Shown here one piece after another: positions 59,226 through 64,000 of a DNA stretch of 64,000 nucleotides (the first letter of the stretch is position 1; each line of letters starts with the position of its first letter). This DNA comes from an uncultured Bacteroidales bacterium. GTDB lineage: Bacteria; Bacteroidota; Bacteroidia; Bacteroidales; F082. The notes beneath the pieces were generated by a model that saw nothing but the letters and a program-made list of their open reading frames with translations, did no database searches and was not told where the DNA came from. Made by a program: the position numbers and the translations under genes. The DNA lies in the NCBI GenBank assembly GCA_947305795.1, contig CAMZEK010000006.1:1-64000 (forward strand). Direction: 5' to 3'.

Positions 59226-59246
59226 AATGCAACTGTTTTTCGGTTG

Positions 59247-59254
59247 CAAAGGTA
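59247..59254 (-). promoter_or_regulatory. -7 box (TACCTTTG) of the HicB-like gene
   Basis: TACCTTTG on the minus strand, 21 bases upstream of ATG 59225; it rules out the longer start at 59249. Confidence 0.65.
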
Positions 59255-59287
59255 ATAACTATTTCTGGAATACAATAGAATTTTTAT

Positions 59288-59295
59288 TAATTTTG
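59288..59295 (+). promoter_or_regulatory. -7 box (TAATTTTG) of the YD-like cargo gene
   Basis: TAATTTTG ends 30 bases before ATG 59326. Confidence 0.65.
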
Positions 59296-59325
59296 CCGCC
59301 TATTCACCTAAAATAACCAGCAATT

Positions 59326-60996
59326 ATGAAGAAAATCGTCTTTACTATTATCATGGCTTTTGCGACAATCACATTGATGGCGCAACAAACTGACGAATTT
59401 ACTGAAGTGTTGGACAGCCTCGTCATTACTGATATTGACGGAGATTTTGTAAGGGCCAAGTTCAACTACGATTACGATAATCAAGGACGCCTGAACCAAG
59501 TCATTTTCTCGAAAGTGGAAGAATATTCCACCGACTTGCATTATTACGAAAATCAGAACTACACCTATGACGACTATGGACGCTGCCTTTCATATACCCA
59601 TTCCTTTTGGGAGAACGGATGGATTGTCGACCGAAAAACAGACAGCACTTTCAACGCTATGGGAGAGTGCGTTTTCCTTAGGAACTATTCATATAGCAGT
59701 TACTTTTCCAACTACGAAAAAAGGGAATACATCTACGAAAACGGGAACTGCACGGAACGAAGGATTTACGACGCACACTCTACCGACACGCTTTGGGAAC
59801 CATACAACCGCCTCACTTGGGAATATGACGCTTTGGGCAACTGCCTGCAACAAATTGATTATCTTCCCGAGGGCAACGACTGGAAGCCCTATAGCAAACT
59901 GGTTTACACCTACAACGGTCTGCATCAACTGGTTTTCGAGGAATACTTCCTTTGGAACGCCAACACAGGCACATGGGATTCGGAAGGGACCACCACCGAA
60001 TACGAGTACAACTCGGATGGCTTCCTGTTGAGAGAATATTACATTTCAAGCAACAACATAGAAAAGGAGACAAAGTATATTTATGATGAGCGCAACAACC
60101 CGATTTGGTATTATTTCTGCCAAACCACGCTTCCTGATTTCGTTTGGGAACAAGATACTATCGAATTTGCTTATAATGAACACGATAGCCTCGTCTGGAA
60201 ATTGGAGAACTTCACCCATCACAATGGGGCGATAGACCATCCCGTGCTATACGAATACGAGCGCGACGAGCAAGACCGCATCGTTGCAGAAACCTGTTTC
60301 GACAATTGGGCCAATGGACAACAGCCCCGCTTCAGGAACGAAAACACTTATGACGAACAGGGTCGCATCATCATGAAACGTCACATGAATTATAGCATGA
60401 TTGATGGAGCATTGTTGAGCGATTCCCATGTGGAATATGAGTTTGATGACCATGGAAACTTGGTTTCAGAATGGGAATATCTTCAGGACTATTATTTTCA
60501 GAACTATTTGGAATTCTATTTTAAGCAGAGTTTTGACTATAACACACCATCCGACAACATTTTAGGATTGAACAGGGCTTGGAACGATTTCATTGGTTTC
60601 ATGACAAACCACGAATTCCGTATGATACTCGAATACGAACCTTATTATTGGAAAAACGACCATTTTCCGATCCATCACAAATGGGAATCAGGAACATGGA
60701 AGTTCAGCGACCCCGATTTGCCCGACATCATCTCGCCTGTTAATGCAAATGTGGCATTGTACTATTCCAATCATCCTTACAGCCTTTCCGAAGCACCTGA
60801 GTTCCCCGCCCGTGTTTTCAACATCGTAGGCGGTTTGGCTGTAGAAAGCGACGAGCCTGCCGATATTGTAGTCTATGACATGCTTGGTCGCGCGGTGGCA
60901 CAAAAACGACAAGCCACACATGGCGAGTTTTACCTCAAATCAGGTCTTTATGTGGTGAAAGTAGACGGCGTGGCCACAAAAACCATAGTGAGGTGA
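59326..60996 (+). CDS. Secreted YD-repeat-like protein with T9SS-type C-terminus
   Basis: A 556-residue protein with signal peptide KKIVFTIIMAFATITLMAQ and about ten imperfect repeats of Y-x-Y/F-D-x-x-G-x-L/C (for example YDYDNQGRLNQVIF, YTYDDYGRCLSYTH, WEYDALGNCLQQID, YEYNSDGFLLREYY, NTYDEQGRIIMKRH, YEFDDHGNLVSEWE). These resemble the YD repeats of RHS/teneurin shells, but the protein is too short for a toxin-enclosing shell. The end (VVYDMLGRAVAQKRQ to LKSGLYVVKVDGVATKTIVR) resembles a T9SS sorting domain. It is probably surface-exposed; function unknown. Confidence 0.75.
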   Translation: MKKIVFTIIMAFATITLMAQQTDEFTEVLDSLVITDIDGDFVRAKFNYDYDNQGRLNQVIFSKVEEYSTDLHYYENQNYTYDDYGRCLSYTHSFWENGWIVDRKTDSTFNAMGECVFLRNYSYSSYFSNYEKREYIYENGNCTERRIYDAHSTDTLWEPYNRLTWEYDALGNCLQQIDYLPEGNDWKPYSKLVYTYNGLHQLVFEEYFLWNANTGTWDSEGTTTEYEYNSDGFLLREYYISSNNIEKETKYIYDERNNPIWYYFCQTTLPDFVWEQDTIEFAYNEHDSLVWKLENFTHHNGAIDHPVLYEYERDEQDRIVAETCFDNWANGQQPRFRNENTYDEQGRIIMKRHMNYSMIDGALLSDSHVEYEFDDHGNLVSEWEYLQDYYFQNYLEFYFKQSFDYNTPSDNILGLNRAWNDFIGFMTNHEFRMILEYEPYYWKNDHFPIHHKWESGTWKFSDPDLPDIISPVNANVALYYSNHPYSLSEAPEFPARVFNIVGGLAVESDEPADIVVYDMLGRAVAQKRQATHGEFYLKSGLYVVKVDGVATKTIVR

Positions 60997-61009
60997 ACGA
61001 AATAATCAT

Positions 61010-61017
61010 TACCTTTG
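61010..61017 (+). promoter_or_regulatory. -7 box (TACCTTTG) of meaB
   Basis: TACCTTTG ends 19 bases before ATG 61037. Confidence 0.65.
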
Positions 61018-61036
61018 CAGCCGAGATTAACCGACT

Positions 61037-62158
61037 ATGGAATACGAACACTTTGAAAACCAAGATCACGAATGGGAGTCGAACCTGAAAGTCACAGAAG
61101 GCGTGGAAGGCCCTATCCAAGTGAATCCCAACGCTTTGGACCGCCTGAAGCGCAACCAGCAGCAACTCATGCCGTTGCAATGGTATGTGGACGGCATTCT
61201 CGCTGGTGACCGTGTGGCGTTGAGCAAGGCTATCACATTGGTGGAGAGTGCTTTGCCGAAGCATCAGGACTTGGCCCAACAGATTATAGCGGCCTGTCTG
61301 CCCCATGCGGGAAAGGCTTTGCGATTGGGCATCACAGGCGTGCCAGGTGCGGGAAAAAGCACCTTCATCGAGGCTTTGGGCGTGCATCTCTGCAACAAGG
61401 GACAAAAGCTTGCGGTTTTGGCCATCGACCCGTCGAGCCAACGCTCCAAGGGGAGTATTTTGGGCGACAAGACACGCATGGAAAGCCTTTCGGTGCATCC
61501 CAATGCCTATATTCGTCCTTCGGCTTCGGCAGGTACCTTAGGCGGTGTGGCTCGCAAGACGCGCGAGACGATTATCCTCTGTGAAGCAGCGGGTTACGAT
61601 ACCATTTTTGTGGAAACGGTGGGTGTGGGTCAGTCGGAAACGGCGGTGCATTCCATGGTCGATTTCTTCCTTTTGATTCTTATCAGCGGGGCTGGCGACG
61701 AACTGCAGGGCATCAAGCGTGGCATCATGGAGATGGCCGACGGCATCGCGGTGAACAAGGCCGATGGCGACAATGTGATGCGTGCCAACCGCGCCGCTGC
61801 CGAGTGCCGTAATGCGCTGCATCTTTTCCCCTTGCCTGAGTCGGGACAAGAAACCAAAGTGCTAACTTGTTCAGCTTTAACAGGTTTCAATATCGATGAA
61901 GTGTGGCAGATGGTGGCCAATCATGTGCAGGCCATCCGCGACAACGGCTTTCTTTATAGGAAACGTGCGCAACAGGATGTGCAAATGATGTTCGATTCGA
62001 TGGACAGCGCCCTGAAAAACGATTTCTACCAAAACCAGCTTGTTTCTGACCTGCTTCCCTTGGTGGAAAGCGACGTGCGAGGCCAGCGCATGAGTGCCTA
62101 CATCGGGGCACAAAAGCTGTTGGATGCGTATTTTAACATGCTGAAACGGGAGAAGTAA
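61037..62158 (+). CDS. meaB: Methylmalonyl-CoA mutase-associated GTPase MeaB
   Basis: A 373-residue G3E-family P-loop GTPase that chaperones methylmalonyl-CoA mutase, gating cobalamin loading and release of damaged cofactor. P-loop GITGVPGAGKSTFIEALG near 96-113; AIDPSSQRSKGSILGDKTRM near 135; ETVGVGQSE near 194; NKADGDN near 237. The mutase subunits are not in the window. In Bacteroidales this pathway links succinate to propionate. The 3' end overlaps the convergent TPR regulator gene by 26 bases. Confidence 0.94.
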   Translation: MEYEHFENQDHEWESNLKVTEGVEGPIQVNPNALDRLKRNQQQLMPLQWYVDGILAGDRVALSKAITLVESALPKHQDLAQQIIAACLPHAGKALRLGITGVPGAGKSTFIEALGVHLCNKGQKLAVLAIDPSSQRSKGSILGDKTRMESLSVHPNAYIRPSASAGTLGGVARKTRETIILCEAAGYDTIFVETVGVGQSETAVHSMVDFFLLILISGAGDELQGIKRGIMEMADGIAVNKADGDNVMRANRAAAECRNALHLFPLPESGQETKVLTCSALTGFNIDEVWQMVANHVQAIRDNGFLYRKRAQQDVQMMFDSMDSALKNDFYQNQLVSDLLPLVESDVRGQRMSAYIGAQKLLDAYFNMLKREK

Positions 62159-63851
62159 TCCGTTCGACAAACGGCCTTACAATCTCTGCAAGGTCCTCAA
62201 TTTCAGTCTTTTTCTTGATGGCGAGGCGGCTTTTGCTCACCGTGTTTTCGCGCAGGTCGAGGATGTAGGCGATTTCCTTCACGCGGAACGAGAAATACGA
62301 CAGCAGACAGATGGCGCGTTCGGTTTCGTTCAACTCGGGATGGGCGGCTGAAAACTCGCTCAAAGTATTGGGATACAATGCATTGAATTCATTGACGAGG
62401 CGGTCGAAAAGGTTGTCGTAATGCTCCTTGTAAATCGTCTTCATCCGCTGCCGAAGGGCCTCTGTAGAAAGGCGTTCTTTGTCGTTGTAATCCTTTTGCA
62501 GTTGGAGCTTCTCTTGACTCAGTCTCAGGTTTTTCACCTCGTTTTCCTTTTGGTGGCGGTAAAACAGGAAGACGACTACCAAAAGCACAATGACAAGGGT
62601 AGCCATCAAGAGGTAGAGCCTCATCCGTTTCAGATGCTGCTCGTTTTGAATTTGCTGGATTTCAAGTTGTTTCTGATGCTCATCGGTGACTTCGGCAACA
62701 TCTTTTCCGAGAAACTCAAATTCCCAAGTTTTGGCAAAATAGAGGTCGGCGTAATGTCGTGCGTTTTCGATGTCGCCGAGAGCCAAATAGGAGAGCAGCA
62801 GGTATTTGTAGGTTTGGGCCGACAACAAGTCATCGTCCTCCGATGTTTCGGTCTGATGGCCGAAATACAGCGCGGAATCGTATTGTTTCAGTTCAAAATA
62901 GCCGTCGCAGAGGCTTTGGTTGAGTTGCGCCCTGAAAGTGACCGCCAACGGCGCGTTGATGGAGTCGCCGAGGATTTCCAAGCCTTTTCGACTGGTTGCC
63001 ACCGCCTTGCGGAGCAATTGCAGCCGTTCTTCCTCTGTCTCGTATTGCTCGTAATCGATAAGGGTCATGTAATAAAGGTTGGTTGCCACATAATAATAGG
63101 CGCGTTCCACGTCGTCGTCGACGGTCTCGGCAAAGTGCAGACCTCGTTCGTAATACATCAGGCAAGCGTCGTATTCGCCAAGTTCCAAGTAGTTGTTTCC
63201 CAGTGTGAAAGAGGTCCTGATACGTTTTCGACTCAGGTCGTGGTCGGCATAAAACTGGTCGGCCATTTTCGTGTAATGGATGGATTCTTCCACGAATCCG
63301 GTGCTGGCGTAAAGACTGCTCAACCCCATACAGATTTGGCTCCTCAGCGAGCCGATTTTATACTGCTTATCTGCCTCGTCTTCCGAACAGCATAGCAGTC
63401 TCGGGTCGAGGTGCTGGCAAGCATCAATACAATGTAAGGCCTTAAGCATCAACTCGGTACATTCTTTTTCGTTTTGGGTTTCTCTTCCCAAGGTAACGCC
63501 CAGCAACCGAGATTGGTTGAAACAGGTGAGAGCCTCGAAATAAGGCTCATCGTGGCGCGAGAAGTAGTCCGCTGACAGTTGCAATAGCGAGTCGGCCTCG
63601 GGGTTACCGAAATCCAATTGGAGGATGGTTTGTGCTTTCAGTAGGCCATAATGCGCCTTTTCCTTTTCGGAAAGCATGGCAACATTCAGGGTGTCAAGGA
63701 TTTGCAAAGCACTATCGGGGCGTTGCTGGTAAAAACATTCCACATCATAGAGCAGTTCCTCTTGAGGAGGCGGCACATTGCGTTTTTGGCAGGCGGAAAT
63801 GCCCGACAGCAATACAAGGACAAAGGCCAATAGGTTGATAATTCGTTTCAT
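62133..63851 (-). CDS. TPR membrane regulator with C-terminal LuxR-like helix-turn-helix
   Basis: A 572-residue protein. The signal/lipobox region is KRIINLLAFVLVLLSGISAC, so the N-terminal side is extracytoplasmic, carrying several TPR-like helix pairs over about 30-420. A membrane helix near 430-450 (LYLLMATLVIVLLVVVFLFY) is followed by a coiled coil (NLRLSQEKLQLQKDYNDKERL) and a cytoplasmic helix-turn-helix (LNETERAICLLSYFSFRVKEIAYILDLRENTVSKSRLAIKKK). This layout is common in Bacteroides-type one-component membrane regulators. Targets are unknown. ATG 63851 lies four bases after its -7-like box, so the mRNA is probably leaderless. Confidence 0.85.
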   Translation of the reverse strand: MKRIINLLAFVLVLLSGISACQKRNVPPPQEELLYDVECFYQQRPDSALQILDTLNVAMLSEKEKAHYGLLKAQTILQLDFGNPEADSLLQLSADYFSRHDEPYFEALTCFNQSRLLGVTLGRETQNEKECTELMLKALHCIDACQHLDPRLLCCSEDEADKQYKIGSLRSQICMGLSSLYASTGFVEESIHYTKMADQFYADHDLSRKRIRTSFTLGNNYLELGEYDACLMYYERGLHFAETVDDDVERAYYYVATNLYYMTLIDYEQYETEEERLQLLRKAVATSRKGLEILGDSINAPLAVTFRAQLNQSLCDGYFELKQYDSALYFGHQTETSEDDDLLSAQTYKYLLLSYLALGDIENARHYADLYFAKTWEFEFLGKDVAEVTDEHQKQLEIQQIQNEQHLKRMRLYLLMATLVIVLLVVVFLFYRHQKENEVKNLRLSQEKLQLQKDYNDKERLSTEALRQRMKTIYKEHYDNLFDRLVNEFNALYPNTLSEFSAAHPELNETERAICLLSYFSFRVKEIAYILDLRENTVSKSRLAIKKKTEIEDLAEIVRPFVERITSPVSAC

Positions 63852-63855
63852 GGCG

Positions 63856-63863
63856 CGAAGATA
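63856..63863 (-). promoter_or_regulatory. -7-like box (TATCTTCG) of the TPR regulator gene
   Basis: TATCTTCG on the minus strand ends four bases before ATG 63851; one mismatch to TAnnTTTG. Confidence 0.5.
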
Positions 63864-63874
63864 AGAAATTATCA

Positions 63875-64000
63875 TCATTCTTTCACCCATTTTCCCGTTT
63901 CCACTTCTTTGCCATTGGCAACCATCTTCCATATATATGTTCCCGAAGGCCAAGCCTCAGCGCCAATCGCCGTAACGCCTTCGGTAATCTCCTGCACATG
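63875..64000 (-). CDS. 3' end of a T9SS cargo gene (partial)
   Basis: The minus strand from the window edge is open for 41 codons to a TGA at 63875-63877. The peptide ends in SGTYIWKMVANGKEVETGKW followed by VKE, a typical last strand and tail of a T9SS type A sorting domain. The 5' part lies outside the window, so the main domain is unknown. It lies 11 bases upstream of the TPR regulator promoter box. Confidence 0.75.
   Translation of the reverse strand, partial: HVQEITEGVTAIGAEAWPSGTYIWKMVANGKEVETGKWVKE

Noticed and set aside
58890..59325. A complete hicAB toxin-antitoxin pair
   Set aside because: No short frame with HicA character lies on either side; only the HicB-like gene is present.
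62421..63395. A 324-codon frame opposite the TPR regulator
   Set aside because: Hydrophobic runs come from antisense of TPR and membrane-helix codons; the minus-strand gene has a promoter, signal peptide and domains.

Overview
The window comes from a Bacteroidales-type member of the Bacteroidota. The evidence is at least thirty TAnnTTTG -7 promoter boxes, little use of Shine-Dalgarno sites, type IX secretion (T9SS) parts and cargo (PorZ, two intact proteins and one partial protein with C-terminal sorting domains), GldH, an UpxY-type NusG paralogue, a BACON-like lipoprotein and Bacteroidetes-only DUF families. HydF and several metabolic genes would fit an anaerobe of a gut-like habitat, but genus and family cannot be read from the sequence.

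Layout. 0-10 kb: DUF3109 protein, membrane glycosyltransferase, BACON-like lipoprotein, RNase R, M64 peptidase, CvpA-like protein, thymidine kinase, acidic-linker protein, RsmI. 10-20 kb: FMN-binding lipoprotein, uridine kinase, IleRS, DksA-like protein, LspA, GNAT, RibF, Asd, HydF, a TTG-started secreted protein. 20-28 kb: ComF, CLC channel, small lipoprotein, membrane protein, membrane-anchored AraC regulator, TadA, a RhuM/PLD-like protein with palindromes, nitrilase, Xth. 28-38.5 kb: tRNA-Arg(CCU), T9SS cargo, PorZ-RecO, coiled-coil protein, then one leftward operon gldH-wza-wzc-upxY. 38.6-44.5 kb: PBP2-RodA, MltD, DUF4837 lipoprotein. 44.5-59 kb: MetRS, TopA, CysQ, Map, DnaG, GlnRS, ComB, PfkA, truncated DUF1016, AspRS, solitary HicB. 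59-64 kb: YD-like T9SS cargo, MeaB, a TPR-TM-HTH regulator and the 3' end of another T9SS cargo gene.

Most genes are housekeeping and sit in one- to four-gene units with their own promoters. The cell-envelope theme is strong: lipoprotein processing (LspA), peptidoglycan elongation and turnover (PBP2, RodA, MltD), surface polysaccharide export (Wza, Wzc, UpxY) and T9SS (PorZ and cargo). No prophage, insertion sequence, CRISPR array, rRNA or origin is visible. No stretch over 300 bases lacks a gene; the longest gap (27925-28192) holds an inverted-repeat element and the tRNA promoter.

The most interesting material is small repeated DNA. (1) Four tracts of exactly four 7-bp units, each with a different consensus, one of them inside asd. 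(2) A palindrome present both inside the RhuM gene and, in two diverged copies, over its promoter. (3) A truncated DUF1016 gene whose tail is an in-frame 72-bp repeat of hairpins. (4) Several families of hairpins at gene 3' ends, one with compensatory base changes and apparently extending the C-termini of RsmI and ComB. Separately, IleRS carries a swapped GIHH signature in place of HxGH, a feature linked to mupirocin hyper-resistance in IleRS2 enzymes.
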